DNA from: a virus
Virus record (IMG/VR): IMGVR_UViG_3300032294_002797
Span: 62,001-126,000 of that record
DNA: 64,000 nucleotides
Direction: 5' to 3' (one strand)
The translations under genes and the position numbers were made by a program. The notes below the pieces were generated by a model. That model saw only the letters and a list, made by a program, of their open reading frames with translations, ran no database searches and was not told where the DNA came from. Shown here one piece after another: positions 34,159-45,600 of this stretch (position 1 is the stretch's first letter; every line of letters starts with the position of its first letter).

Positions 34159-35739
34159 ATGAGCATAGCGATTTCATATGGAAGCTTTGCATTTAGTGGT
34201 TTGGGTAATGACCCCTTGGTATCTTTCGATACTCAAATCAACAGATCAGAAGCAGGATATATCATAGGAACTACTGACAAAATTAGATTAAATGGAATTA
34301 TTTTTGGTTCAGGCAGACTCAACGATGCGAAGAATGCTAATGATCCCGCGACTTCTAATGCATGGACAACCCTAGCGAGTGGTATCGGATTTTTATCCAC
34401 AGGACTAAAAGATTATTCTTCCTTAACAATTAAATGTGGTAGTACAGAAATATATAAATCTAATCCTTTATCTACTATTATTGAGAGTGTTAATATTAAT
34501 AATAGTACGGATGATAACTGGAATCAAATAGTAGATTATACTATTAATTTATCTGTAGCCAATAGTGGACACTCTAATTATATTCCAGATACTGGATTTT
34601 ATATATCAGACTTTAGCGATAATTATAGTATCCAAATAGCTCAAGATAATCATTATTATTATCATCCGGTTTCTACTACTACCCCACATTATCCTAACTC
34701 TGTACAGACACAACGACTACCTGTCTATAATATAACACGAGATGTTTCTGCTGTAGGAATATATACCAGTGGAAGCGCCAACTCTGCATTAAACAATGCA
34801 AAAAACTTTGTTTCAGGCATACTAAATACTAATCCTCAAATTAATAACATTATTAATAATCTAACATTATTAGATAGATCTATTGTGATATCCGCTAGCG
34901 AGATAGATGGACAGTATAGCATCAAAGATAGTTTTATAGCCATGAGTGGACTCGGAGCTTCTGGATGGATAGACACATTTACTATCAATAACGAAGTAAA
35001 CGACCAATTATTAAGGACTGTGAGCATCCAAGGCACAGTAAAAGGACTTAACGATCTTACTGTTTCACCAGTTATGTATAATAACGTTTTAAATAATCAA
35101 TATATGTCTAATTTTAGTGGAACTCAGTTCAAGAATGCTAGCGGAGGATACTATGGTCATGTAAAACCCAATATTTTTTCTAGAATTTTAAGTACAATAT
35201 TTCCTACTGGCAGTTTGAGCGGCTTAGCGAATCAATATAGCTTGAATACAGGATTGAATCCAATACCTATATCAGCTAATGTTGATCATAATATTGTAGA
35301 AGGCAGTATTGGTTATTCATACACATATAATTCTAGACCATTATGTTTAGTTACAGGAGCTATCACAGAATCTTTAAACTTTGAAGATAGTTTTTCTACT
35401 CGTACATATAACATGCAAGATGTTTATTATCGCATGCCACTACCTCAAGATATAGGTACCAGGTCAATTCCTTCTCGCACCGTTACTTATGAAGCCACAT
35501 TTATTAAACCTCTCACAGGAGCAGCCATACCTCCTTTGGCTAAATCACAAATTACTGGTATTATAGAACAATTTAATCCTAATAAATTAACTCCGATAAG
35601 TTCCTCTGCTCAGTTTGGACCAGGATATTTTAGTTGGGTAACAGCCAATGAAGAGTCATATGATATTATGAATGGCAAATATAGTATTAAATATGCTTGG
35701 CAGTATCAAAAAGCATATTTTCCTCAAGGATTCTATTAA
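34159..35739 (+). CDS. Tail protein, first of a tandem paralogous pair
   Basis: A 526-residue virion protein. It shares the layout and many phrases of the next gene: an 'xYGxFxF' start, an 'xxxVDYTINL' strand, 'YNITRDVSAVG', 'GWIDTFTI...GTVKGLNDLT', 'GSIGYSYTYNSR...GAITESLNFED' and 'YAWQYQK' near the end. The two look like ancient tandem duplicates. No enzyme motif is visible. It lies between the fibre gene and two very large proteins, where distal tail (Dit-like) or baseplate ring proteins are expected, so a ring with two related subunits is a reasonable guess. The ATG follows AAGGAT, and there is no gap to the paralogue beyond its start codon. Confidence 0.5.
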   Translation: MSIAISYGSFAFSGLGNDPLVSFDTQINRSEAGYIIGTTDKIRLNGIIFGSGRLNDAKNANDPATSNAWTTLASGIGFLSTGLKDYSSLTIKCGSTEIYKSNPLSTIIESVNINNSTDDNWNQIVDYTINLSVANSGHSNYIPDTGFYISDFSDNYSIQIAQDNHYYYHPVSTTTPHYPNSVQTQRLPVYNITRDVSAVGIYTSGSANSALNNAKNFVSGILNTNPQINNIINNLTLLDRSIVISASEIDGQYSIKDSFIAMSGLGASGWIDTFTINNEVNDQLLRTVSIQGTVKGLNDLTVSPVMYNNVLNNQYMSNFSGTQFKNASGGYYGHVKPNIFSRILSTIFPTGSLSGLANQYSLNTGLNPIPISANVDHNIVEGSIGYSYTYNSRPLCLVTGAITESLNFEDSFSTRTYNMQDVYYRMPLPQDIGTRSIPSRTVTYEATFIKPLTGAAIPPLAKSQITGIIEQFNPNKLTPISSSAQFGPGYFSWVTANEESYDIMNGKYSIKYAWQYQKAYFPQGFY

Positions 35740-35740
35740 T

Positions 35741-37252
35741 ATGTTATTAAGCGTAGCTTATGGAAATTTTATTTTTGACTCTATTAGTGGATACCCAACT
35801 CCCAGGGTTACAATAGATAACAAAAATAATAGAACATCCTCCGAACAATATTTATCTTCTACTCAAACCATAAGTTTAGAGGGTATCATTTATTTACATA
35901 AGTTGGGTAGTCATTATGGTTCTTCATTCTCATCTGCTCCATCATCGGGACTATTAAAAAAAGCCATCGATCTAAAAAATACTTTATTATCTCAAAGAGA
36001 GCCATCATTATGTATAATCAAAGCAGGATCTCAACCATTTGTAAGTGGCTCTGGTTATATCAGCAGTATTAATTTTGATACTAATCAGGATAGAGCAGTT
36101 AATAAGATAGATTATACTATAGAAATAGAATTATTTGATGGAATGTCTAGTGGATCTCTGAATTCCAAGCCTCGAAACCTTAGATCCGTACAAGAAAGTG
36201 TCGAGATTGAAACCAATTGGAATGAATTATATATAGAGACCGGTATTATATATCCAACATATAAAATATCTAGAAGATTATCAGCAACGGCTAATAAAGC
36301 AGGACAGAACGGAGCTTTATCGGAAGCAGTAGAGTGGATCAATAGCAGACAATCATATCTGACAGGTCTCATACCGGATACTGGTTCATTATACGACTAT
36401 AATAGATCAATAGACATAGATGAAAGTAGGGGGTCTATAAATTTTAGTGATGATTTTATACACAAAAATGGACAACCATGGATAGACACCTATACAGTAT
36501 CCACTAGTATGAGTGAGGATTTTACTAAAGAGATTAAAATTAATGGCACGATCAAAGGATTGCATAAAATTACTAGTCTAAATTCTATTACTGGTAATTT
36601 ATCTACCATTGCCAGTGGAGGCGGTATTCTTACTCCATTATTAAGTGGAATAGTACACACAGGCAATATGAAATATACTAATGCACTAAGCGGATACCTC
36701 TCCTTGACCGGATTGATGTTTTTTAGAGCTATGGAATATAATGGATCACAGACAAATCCTGTTTCTAATATTCCGGGAATCACACAGAACGCATTCCTAC
36801 ATAATATTCCCATATCTATTACTGAAGGATTTAATCCTACTAATGGAACTATAGAATATACATACGTATTTAATAATCGCTCTTCTGGATCTATTATTAG
36901 TGGCGCATTATCCGAAATGATTAATGTAACCGACAATGGGCCATTACCAAGAATATCTAATATTCCTGTACTTGGTCGTCGTTTGGGTCCGGTGGTGTAT
37001 TTTTATATATCGTCATCCGGCATTGGCGAAAGGACTGCTACTTATGAGGGAGTTTTTAAACCTCCCACTGGACTTAGGAAGTTTAAAGTGGATAATAATA
37101 TATTAAATAGTATTAGTGCCTATATCTCGGGTTTTGCTCCAAAGCCACCATATACAGGCTTGGTAACATCTGATACTAATAATATTAATATGAATGAAAA
37201 TAGAATTAGAAAGTCAGTTACGTGGCAATATACCAAATGTGCTAATGGTTAA
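35741..37252 (+). CDS. Tail protein, second of a tandem paralogous pair
   Basis: A 503-residue protein when started at ATG 35741, which follows the upstream TAA by one base and has AAGGA at 35726-35730; an in-frame ATG at 35672 would run into the preceding gene and is less likely. It matches the preceding protein along its length, for example 'VAYGNFIF', 'VNKIDYTIEIELF', 'YKISRRLSATAN', 'PWIDTYTV...GTIKGLHKIT', 'GTIEYTYVFNNR...GALSEMINV' and 'VTWQYTKCANG'. Conserved Trp/Tyr positions suggest the same fold. It precedes the 1775-residue tail hub candidate by 14 bases. Probably part of the distal tail or baseplate; family not named with confidence. Confidence 0.5.
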   Translation: MLLSVAYGNFIFDSISGYPTPRVTIDNKNNRTSSEQYLSSTQTISLEGIIYLHKLGSHYGSSFSSAPSSGLLKKAIDLKNTLLSQREPSLCIIKAGSQPFVSGSGYISSINFDTNQDRAVNKIDYTIEIELFDGMSSGSLNSKPRNLRSVQESVEIETNWNELYIETGIIYPTYKISRRLSATANKAGQNGALSEAVEWINSRQSYLTGLIPDTGSLYDYNRSIDIDESRGSINFSDDFIHKNGQPWIDTYTVSTSMSEDFTKEIKINGTIKGLHKITSLNSITGNLSTIASGGGILTPLLSGIVHTGNMKYTNALSGYLSLTGLMFFRAMEYNGSQTNPVSNIPGITQNAFLHNIPISITEGFNPTNGTIEYTYVFNNRSSGSIISGALSEMINVTDNGPLPRISNIPVLGRRLGPVVYFYISSSGIGERTATYEGVFKPPTGLRKFKVDNNILNSISAYISGFAPKPPYTGLVTSDTNNINMNENRIRKSVTWQYTKCANG

Positions 37253-37266
37253 TAGGAATAATATTT

Positions 37267-40200
37267 ATGCCCATATGTAATTTTAGCTATAAAGAATGCG
37301 GGCCTTTTGCTCAAACATTATTTTTAGGTTGTAGCGTTGCTAATATAGGTCAAAATCTAGCATGGGGGTCCGAACCATCAACATGCACTATAAAATTGAT
37401 CAAAGACTTATCTTCTCATCCATCCGACCCGGCGTTTTTACCATCGACTACATATGCAGATACTATAACATCTACTGCGGATACAGTGACCAATACATTA
37501 TTTGATCCTACTATTGATGGCGCAGATCTGTCTCATACTTTGCGAAAAAATATTGCTCAACAAGAAAAAAATATAGAAGTTACCAGACTTGTAGATGATA
37601 TTACCAATATTCCTCAAGCTAGTTTAAAAGATCTAGGTAAAAAATGCTGGAATCCACACAACTTAGCTGCAAATCCTATAGATTGGGTTGGTCCCGATCC
37701 CGGTTTTGTAGGAGACAATTCGTTTATGGGGAGAAGACTTTTCGGTGTGGCTGGAGTTCCTTGTTACTTTAGATTTGATACTGTAATGTTTGGAGGACTA
37801 ATTAACAAATGGGCTTATGAAGGCGGAACATACAGTGTAGAATTAATGGGGCCTGGTAGCATGCTGAAGGGCGTTAAATTAATTGTTAATGAATACTATG
37901 GCTCTATATCCACATTAATTAGTAGTACTGCTGGTGCTTTACCAGGAGGTAATAGTCTCGCTATTCCTTATGGCGACACTAGTATCAACTCGTATACTAA
38001 TACGATTATTCAGGGCAACATTCCCAATGTTATTAATATTTTCGGATTCCTACAAAACATAGGATATGGTTCTACTCTAATATCCCAATATGGAGTTAAT
38101 GCTTCTCAAATATATGATACTCTCAACTTATTATTAAATAATAGTAATGGTATTCAAACAAATCAATTTTCTCCATACGGTGCAATAGTAGCTAAAAGCT
38201 TAATAGAATACACAAACAATAATAATGTAGGAATAGTTAATCCCGAAAATGCATCTCTTATGTATGGTGGTAAGACTATTAATTTAACACACCTAGGGCT
38301 AATGAATCATAAAGTGGCTGTAGACCAGGTTTTTAGACCATTGTTTAGATTGGATCTTAGTCAAGTTCCACGACCAGATCCAAATATCTATATGGATCTG
38401 ACTAATGTTATAGAGCTAGATCAATTCATTACTTTTTGTTGCGACGGAGCGGGAATGGACTGGAATACCGAGATTATTCCTGATTTAAGCGGCAGCGATT
38501 TTACTGGTCGTATAGTTATCAATACATATAATAGAAATATTCAGCCTCCACCTAAGGTTTTAAAAAATCTTGTTTCTACATTTGGAGCTGCGGATAGAGT
38601 TATTTCTTTCAATGCGGGCGAAGAATATAGTGATGAGCAAGTAAGAAAAATTGTAATAGGAGGTAAGCAAGAAAGATTATTTCAGGTAATGAACCATACA
38701 TTATCCAGATATCGTAATATTCGGGTCTTTGATATAGCAACCGGGAATTTTATGCCTATCGGAAACGATATGACTGATACGACATTATCTACAGGAGATT
38801 CTCGTAATACTATTCGTTGGCCCAGACCAAGTTCCACTAGGGCATATGATTCTAGTTTTGGCTTACCATATCGAACGTACGGAGGAGCGGCCACTGCACA
38901 AACAGATAATGATTTTCTATCCTCCGAGACATTAGGATTCAGTAATACTACTGTTACAAAAGGTAATTATACAACAACTGCCCCTTCGTTAAAAGACGAA
39001 GAAATTCCGTCTTTCCCATCTCCTGGACGAGCTTGTGAAGGATACTCTGGATATGCTTATCCCATATCCTATGATCTCATCAGCCCTTATTTTGGACGAA
39101 ATACAGATGGTAGTATTAGAAAGGTTTTTTATGATCGAAAACTTAGACAATTACAGGTTAATGTAAGTTTGTCTGACTTGCAGCCATTTTTTCCAGTTCA
39201 GGGCACCGGAGGATGGGGAGGTTTCATCACATTTTATGAAAATGAAATTAGAGCTGCTATCGCAGGATTCGATTCCTGGCTTTCCTACGTCCTTGAACCT
39301 GTTAAATTTGGATTTTCTTTACCTTCAACTTCGTTAATTCAAAAATTTATAGCTGATAAACATGGTCAGCAGATAGCGAATCAAATCATATTGGGTGGAT
39401 TAGGCATACTGAAAGGACAAACCAAAATGAGCGCGCTACCTGTAGCTGGACATACGGGTAACAGAATATCTCCAGGTAATTCTATTCCATATCTAGAAGG
39501 CATATTTGATACACTAAAAAAATTACATCAATTTATAGCATCAAATCTTGGCGAACACTATGGCAAAAATTTCTTGGTGAGACTACCAAATATACAAAGA
39601 AGGATTGGCCCTGATGGTGTTGCATACTATTCGTATCAGGTATGTGACTCGGGCTGGGAAGAACAGGGTAATTTCTTGGATGATACTATGCAAATAGGAA
39701 CAGCTGCCGCTACCGCTTTAGCAACAGAAAATGGTAAATTCCCACCCATTTTAGGATTCAACGCTTCTGCTGAATGGGATAATGCTACTTATTTTGATTT
39801 AGATTCTATGAGCCCTTGGGGCAGAACACTAATGAGTATGAGATCAAAATATGCTGAATTTAGTGGAGATAAATGGTATTTTCCTTTAGTACACGATCTT
39901 GATCCGGATAAGGTTGTTATAATGCCGTATGAAAGCACTCTTTTGAACGGGACCCTACGACCAGGATTTAATACTAACCCTCCTACACTCAATGATTCGT
40001 ATGGTAGATCTATACCAGATGATAAAAAATATAAAATGTATGTAACTGGTAGTATTTTAGAAACCGCCCCAGAGAATAAAGTCAATAAAAATATAATATT
40101 TAGTGAAAATGCTCAATATTGTGTTGTATCTAATACTTCCAAAATTCATCATGCATCTCATAATAGTCTTGTAAAAACTATGTATGAAGATTTGTATACT

Positions 40201-42594
40201 TCGGTTGTAGAGGGTATCGAGCAGGCCATAGAACCCGGTATGATACAATCTAGAATACGCAGGGGTAATTGTATTAATCCAAACACTTTCTTAGTAATTT
40301 TAGGGTTATTAGACCATGTTTTTAATACTAGCGCTTTTCCTCCCTCTATTTCTTTGGGAGGTAGTGAGCAACATCTGCCCATAGCTGCGAAATGTCCTAC
40401 TCCTTGTTTTGCTGCTATTCCGATTAGAGATAATCTATCTATATATGGACCATGGATCAGTCATCCAGGATTAATTTCGAACATTATTTTCCCTGATCTG
40501 AGCCAGGCTGGTGCTAATGCTATGACAAATAATATAGTTGGAGGTGTCGATGTTGATATATCAGATTCTTATGTTCCGTGGGAATATGGCGGCATGGACT
40601 TAATGGATACAGCAATATTAACTAAATTAGCAGATAATAATAAATATCAACAAGTATTAGAGGCCGGAAGTTTAACAGTGGCAGGCATTATGTTGAGAGA
40701 TACGCACATAGGAAGCACATTGATCAATAATTACGGACCAGTATGTAACAGTATACAGGTGGCCATCGGAACAGATGGCTATCAAACAACATACCACTTT
40801 AGAACTTACAGCAGAAAGCTAGGTTATTTTAATAAAAATCAATCAGATTTAATGCAAAAATTTGGTAAACAAGCTTTGACGAATAGAAAAGAATTAGTAG
40901 ACAGCATCCGAAGCCAACTGACTAGAACTATGCAGCTTAGAGATCCAGCCGCAGATAGAGCTGGCAGACTACCAAAAGGCATGGCATATAGTCCTGTGAA
41001 TGTATTAGTTGGCGGATCATATCCAATGATTCATTCTGATAGTTCTCTTACAGATGCTTATACTCAACTTAAATTTAATCCGGATTGGCACTTAAGACCT
41101 ATTATTCCAACAAATTTACCATCTGATCCTAAAAATATGCTGAGACAGCAAACAGTATCTCAGATATATGATCCTCAAGAACTCGATGGGGTGTTGGGTG
41201 GTTCTCCTAGAGACTACGAGTCTCGCGCAATTATGAGTTTAGATGGATTATTTTCTCCAATTTCTTTTTATCCTACTAAATATGGTACTACTTATTCTAT
41301 CTCATATTATCCTAGAAGCAAATGTCCTCATTGTAAAGGACAAGGAACTTATACCTACAAAGAATTTACTCAGGCATCTACATTATTAGATCCTACTAAT
41401 ACTAATAGTTCTGATGCGACTACTACTACTATTAAAAACAGTTTTACTGAAAAAACTAAATCCTGCGACTTTTGTGTTCCGGATGACAAAATCAATAAAA
41501 AGACCAGTGCCCAACCCAATGAAACAACACCTCCTTTCTTATTGGCTAGCGGAACAGATTTACAGATCATCTCAGATAGAGATACTAGCTTTCAATATAA
41601 TTCTTGTATTATTAATAATTATACATTAAATCCTATGATTATGTCTGCTACTGGTAGCGATTATAGTTGTTATATGAACAAACAAAAAACGGATCGTTGC
41701 GGTCATAGCATAGACATTGTTTCTTTCGGTAATACTTTGCCAAAATTCAATGATGGATTAAGAGCCTCTTTATCTCCAACAATTAATAAAAATTACAATG
41801 ATTATGATATTAATTTAATAGAAGCAGATGCATCGTTTCAGACACCTCTACAAAATGTTAGATTTTTTGGATTAAGAGGACCATTAATGTTACACTCTTG
41901 GGGATATGACTTAGAGGGCTATCCTATACCGAATTCTTCCGGAGAATATCAACTTCAAGCCAACGGAGATATCAAAAGAGATAACGAAGGTAATCCCGTA
42001 TTCAAAAATCAAGTACAACAAGCAGATGGAAAATATTCGGCACCATATAAAGACAATACATTTTTTAAAGGATGGGGACAATTACCATCCACATGGCCCG
42101 TAGGACCCATAGATTTACGTTGGGACAGCGGAGCCAATGTATGGACCATTGGAGCCAATTATAAACCAGTGTGGGTTGCTATAGAAAACGATCTACTAGA
42201 TGATAATCCTGTAAGAGGAGCAATCATAGAATCATCATACAGCAATAGTCCTCTACCTTCTGGTTTACGCAAATTAGTATTTGTGAAAGATACGGCGGGT
42301 ATGTTTTCTGCTCCTCGTGGAGCAGCATTATATTGCAGATATGACTCTCAAAATGGGTTTTATGAACCAATATATAATAGGCCGTTACTTACATCCGGAA
42401 CCATCAATGGACCCAATACAGTATCGATATATAAGGCTTACGTTCCTGCAAGTCTACTAGATCTTAATACAGAAGAAGTTTTATCATATAATACCACATA
42501 TAGTAATCCATTAGATTTAGATGCAGATACTAATAGTGTTGGATTATTTACATTTCTAAATGGCCAATGGATACTAATGTCCACAAAGATGTAA
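37267..42594 (+). CDS. Giant tail-hub/baseplate protein (1775 aa) with zinc-finger-like motif
   Basis: A large structural protein. Residues about 175-214 ('FGGLINKWAYEGGTYSV', 'MLKGVKLIVNEYYGSI') recall hub or Tal-like tail proteins, where a short beta domain is followed by a 'G(V/I)xLIxxxYY' stretch. Residues 1353-1403 carry two widely spaced CxxC pairs, CPHC at 1353 and CDFC at 1400, the first followed by KGQG as in DnaJ-type zinc fingers; only two pairs are present, so it is a zinc-binding structural site and not a DnaJ chaperone. No catalytic motif was recognised. It lies after the paralogous tail pair and before the 2772-residue protein, the position of the tail tip in long-tailed phages. 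Hub role inferred. Confidence 0.55.
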   Translation: MPICNFSYKECGPFAQTLFLGCSVANIGQNLAWGSEPSTCTIKLIKDLSSHPSDPAFLPSTTYADTITSTADTVTNTLFDPTIDGADLSHTLRKNIAQQEKNIEVTRLVDDITNIPQASLKDLGKKCWNPHNLAANPIDWVGPDPGFVGDNSFMGRRLFGVAGVPCYFRFDTVMFGGLINKWAYEGGTYSVELMGPGSMLKGVKLIVNEYYGSISTLISSTAGALPGGNSLAIPYGDTSINSYTNTIIQGNIPNVINIFGFLQNIGYGSTLISQYGVNASQIYDTLNLLLNNSNGIQTNQFSPYGAIVAKSLIEYTNNNNVGIVNPENASLMYGGKTINLTHLGLMNHKVAVDQVFRPLFRLDLSQVPRPDPNIYMDLTNVIELDQFITFCCDGAGMDWNTEIIPDLSGSDFTGRIVINTYNRNIQPPPKVLKNLVSTFGAADRVISFNAGEEYSDEQVRKIVIGGKQERLFQVMNHTLSRYRNIRVFDIATGNFMPIGNDMTDTTLSTGDSRNTIRWPRPSSTRAYDSSFGLPYRTYGGAATAQTDNDFLSSETLGFSNTTVTKGNYTTTAPSLKDEEIPSFPSPGRACEGYSGYAYPISYDLISPYFGRNTDGSIRKVFYDRKLRQLQVNVSLSDLQPFFPVQGTGGWGGFITFYENEIRAAIAGFDSWLSYVLEPVKFGFSLPSTSLIQKFIADKHGQQIANQIILGGLGILKGQTKMSALPVAGHTGNRISPGNSIPYLEGIFDTLKKLHQFIASNLGEHYGKNFLVRLPNIQRRIGPDGVAYYSYQVCDSGWEEQGNFLDDTMQIGTAAATALATENGKFPPILGFNASAEWDNATYFDLDSMSPWGRTLMSMRSKYAEFSGDKWYFPLVHDLDPDKVVIMPYESTLLNGTLRPGFNTNPPTLNDSYGRSIPDDKKYKMYVTGSILETAPENKVNKNIIFSENAQYCVVSNTSKIHHASHNSLVKTMYEDLYTSVVEGIEQAIEPGMIQSRIRRGNCINPNTFLVILGLLDHVFNTSAFPPSISLGGSEQHLPIAAKCPTPCFAAIPIRDNLSIYGPWISHPGLISNIIFPDLSQAGANAMTNNIVGGVDVDISDSYVPWEYGGMDLMDTAILTKLADNNKYQQVLEAGSLTVAGIMLRDTHIGSTLINNYGPVCNSIQVAIGTDGYQTTYHFRTYSRKLGYFNKNQSDLMQKFGKQALTNRKELVDSIRSQLTRTMQLRDPAADRAGRLPKGMAYSPVNVLVGGSYPMIHSDSSLTDAYTQLKFNPDWHLRPIIPTNLPSDPKNMLRQQTVSQIYDPQELDGVLGGSPRDYESRAIMSLDGLFSPISFYPTKYGTTYSISYYPRSKCPHCKGQGTYTYKEFTQASTLLDPTNTNSSDATTTTIKNSFTEKTKSCDFCVPDDKINKKTSAQPNETTPPFLLASGTDLQIISDRDTSFQYNSCIINNYTLNPMIMSATGSDYSCYMNKQKTDRCGHSIDIVSFGNTLPKFNDGLRASLSPTINKNYNDYDINLIEADASFQTPLQNVRFFGLRGPLMLHSWGYDLEGYPIPNSSGEYQLQANGDIKRDNEGNPVFKNQVQQADGKYSAPYKDNTFFKGWGQLPSTWPVGPIDLRWDSGANVWTIGANYKPVWVAIENDLLDDNPVRGAIIESSYSNSPLPSGLRKLVFVKDTAGMFSAPRGAALYCRYDSQNGFYEPIYNRPLLTSGTINGPNTVSIYKAYVPASLLDLNTEEVLSYNTTYSNPLDLDADTNSVGLFTFLNGQWILMSTKM

Positions 42595-42608
42595 TATAGG
42601 AAATAAAT

Positions 42609-45600
42609 ATGTCGTGCTCTATTTTTCGCAAATCGTTAATTGCTGATATCAAAGATATAAATATTAAAGATTTTGATATATCTTGGCTATCTTCTATGAT
42701 ACCAGGATATAAACCCGGATTAAGTGGCGTATGGCAACCTATATGGGTTGCTGGTACTAATTCTAGTATAGAATATGTAGAGCCATTAATTAAGCCTCGC
42801 ACCGGCCCATCACCCACATTTAATCCTTGTAATTGTACCGATGGCAGCATAAATCCACAGGACATAGAAGATCAAGTGACGGATTACAACCGCTGCAATT
42901 ATTGTGGAACTTATTCGACATCTTCAAGTCTTATAGATAATAGAAAACAAAGGTCTCCGCGATCATATACTTTTGATTGTTGTAATGGTGCTTGTGATAC
43001 AAGATTTAAAAACGATGATTTTATACAGAAAATACCCGTGCTTAATCAATCTTATATAACAGGATTATTAGACTCTAAATATCATGGTCAATTCCCAGCG
43101 TGTAATAATCAGGGGCTGGGTAAAGAAAGATTTATCAAAATTCCGGCTAGTCGGCGCAATAAAATTTTAGGTCCGGACTTGTGCATAGACTGGAGACTAA
43201 AGGAAACTATTTCAGAAATTCCATATGACTCCCTTTATAGTCAACATGATTCAGAATATTTGCATAATAAGTCATATAAAAAAAGCCAAATGCTAAGTGA
43301 TACTTGTGGTAATTTTATTATGTTGTCTCTCCCAGAAACAGAAGAACCTAGTAAAAACTGGTATCAAGAACAGTATCCGATATTGAGGGGCCTAATAGGA
43401 ACAAAAGTTCTCAATGACACCCCTATTAATATACTTCCGAATCCTGATCAATTTAAAAATATACCCTATGGGATAGATCAAGAATCATATAAAAACATTT
43501 TTATTAAAAATCAAAAAATAGGATCATATTGGAAATGGAATTATAGCTCTGGTATTTTATGTTGGTATAGATACTATAATATAGGAGTAAGTCCAAGCGA
43601 TGATCCGAGACCTGTACCCGGCGTCGATTTATACATCCCTCCCGGTGATGTTTTTTTTGCTACCAACGATGGCCCTGAACCAGCAACCGATCCAGTAAAT
43701 CCATTATCTGTAAATCCTAGGTCTCAAATACAAAGTTGTCCTTCTGGTTTAAAGTTGATAAATAATGGTGAAGTTACTGGCATAGTGCCTAGTGGATCTC
43801 AATTTTGTTATATATCTAATAATCTATATGAAAAATTTTATACTGCATATAATGTTATAAATCAAACTCAAGACGTTACATATATAGATGCCTTCAAAGT
43901 TGCCGCTGTACTAGCCACTTCTCCGCAGTATGATAAAATTACTGTAGATCTTTTAAAAACAAATATCATATTTGATTATCCTCGTAATATTTATAAGCAA
44001 ATAGATATTCTTAATAGAGATATGCAGAGTGGCACATCATATGATTCTGTGTCTCATTTAAACTATATTTCTGATAAAAAAGAATTATTGACCACTTTGA
44101 GCCAAAAATATGGAGCATATCTGTGGGTGCCTCCAAATACAGAATCTACAATTACTTTTGATAAATCAATATCTTCGTCATTTGCTTTAGATATAGATTT
44201 TGATATGGTTATTAAACGAACAGATTCTCTATGGAGATCTAGTACATGTAATCCTATGAAATCGTGTGCGGAAAGATCGGTAACAAAAAATTTCAGTTAT
44301 AGTCAAGAGATAGGCTTTTCCGATGCTATGCTTAAAACAGAAACTAGGGATGATGTGAGGTACGCCCCCACTTGCAACACCGGAGATGGTTCGGTTATTG
44401 GGAAAAATTTTAGCTTATTTTCTAGTGTTTATATTAATAGTTCAAAAATCAAATCAGTTTTTACTTCTAGTGGCTGTATATTTTTTGAAGATATTTATCC
44501 AAGAATCGCTGGCACTGATACTAGTATATTTTGCGATAATTGTGATAAAAACAGCTCCTATTATCTAATAGAAAATGTAGAGAGTGCAGAATGTGGATCT
44601 AAAGCTGGCAACGATAGTTTTTGTTACAAAACACTAGCTAGAAGATTCAATAATTCTCCGCCGCAATTTCCAGGAGATCCTAGTCCTAGCGGCACTCGCA
44701 CAGAAAGAACCGTAGCCGATGGTACTATACGATGGAAAAGAGGATACAAATCTTTATTTTTTAATCCTCATATCGATTTAGTTGCTTTCCATCAAGAAGG
44801 AGGTATATTTTTTAATAGCGTTCCTCTTGGCATAGATAATCAGACATTTTTTGAGAAAACTTCTTCCTTGTCTGAAATTAATATTGATCAAATTCAAATT
44901 AAATTTGCTACTAAAGATGTTGGTATTAAATTATATAAATTAGAAGCCGAATATCTTCAAACATCATCCGATTCCTCTGCCAAATGCAAAAGATTCCCCG
45001 TTAAAACCACTTGCAAATGTATGCCCGTATCAGTTTCTCCCACCCATCCTATATCTTGCGACGATCCAAATCCATCCACATTTTCTAGTTCCAATCTATA
45101 TACGCCGAATGTATCTACCAAATATGCTCCTAAATTAAAAAAATATGGTGGATATAATCAAATATATTTAGACAAAATTTTTAATGCTGGAACTTTAATC
45201 GCAGAAAACACCACTCTGCCCACACTATCAAAAAAAATAGATCCGTTGAATCCCTATGGCTGTGGCTCAAATGCATCGATTACTTTGCGCAACTATACCA
45301 ACACTTTCTGGAATATCGATTTAAATAATTTTTCTACAAATCATGCGGATATTCGCGCGAGGGTTACCGAGAATGTTGATCTTTTTGCTCCGCAATGGAG
45401 CATTCTGATTCGATTTGGAGGACGAGAAGAGGGCTTAGAATATATTCCTAATAAAAATTATCGTAGATTTACTACTAAAGTATCTTTGGAATATGGTGGA
45501 GGATCTACAGATTTATATGCCAATCAGTCGTCTGTTATCCTAAACAAAGATGATAGTGTTCCAAAAACTATCACTGCTCATTTACAGAATCCTTTTTTGG

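Noticed and set aside
35672-35740. Upstream start for the second paralogous tail protein
   Set aside because: It lies inside the preceding gene, and homology to the paralogue begins only after ATG 35741.
41323-41475. A DnaJ-type co-chaperone function for the 1775-residue protein
   Set aside because: There is no J domain and only two of the eight-cysteine set's pairs, so only a zinc-binding role is supported.
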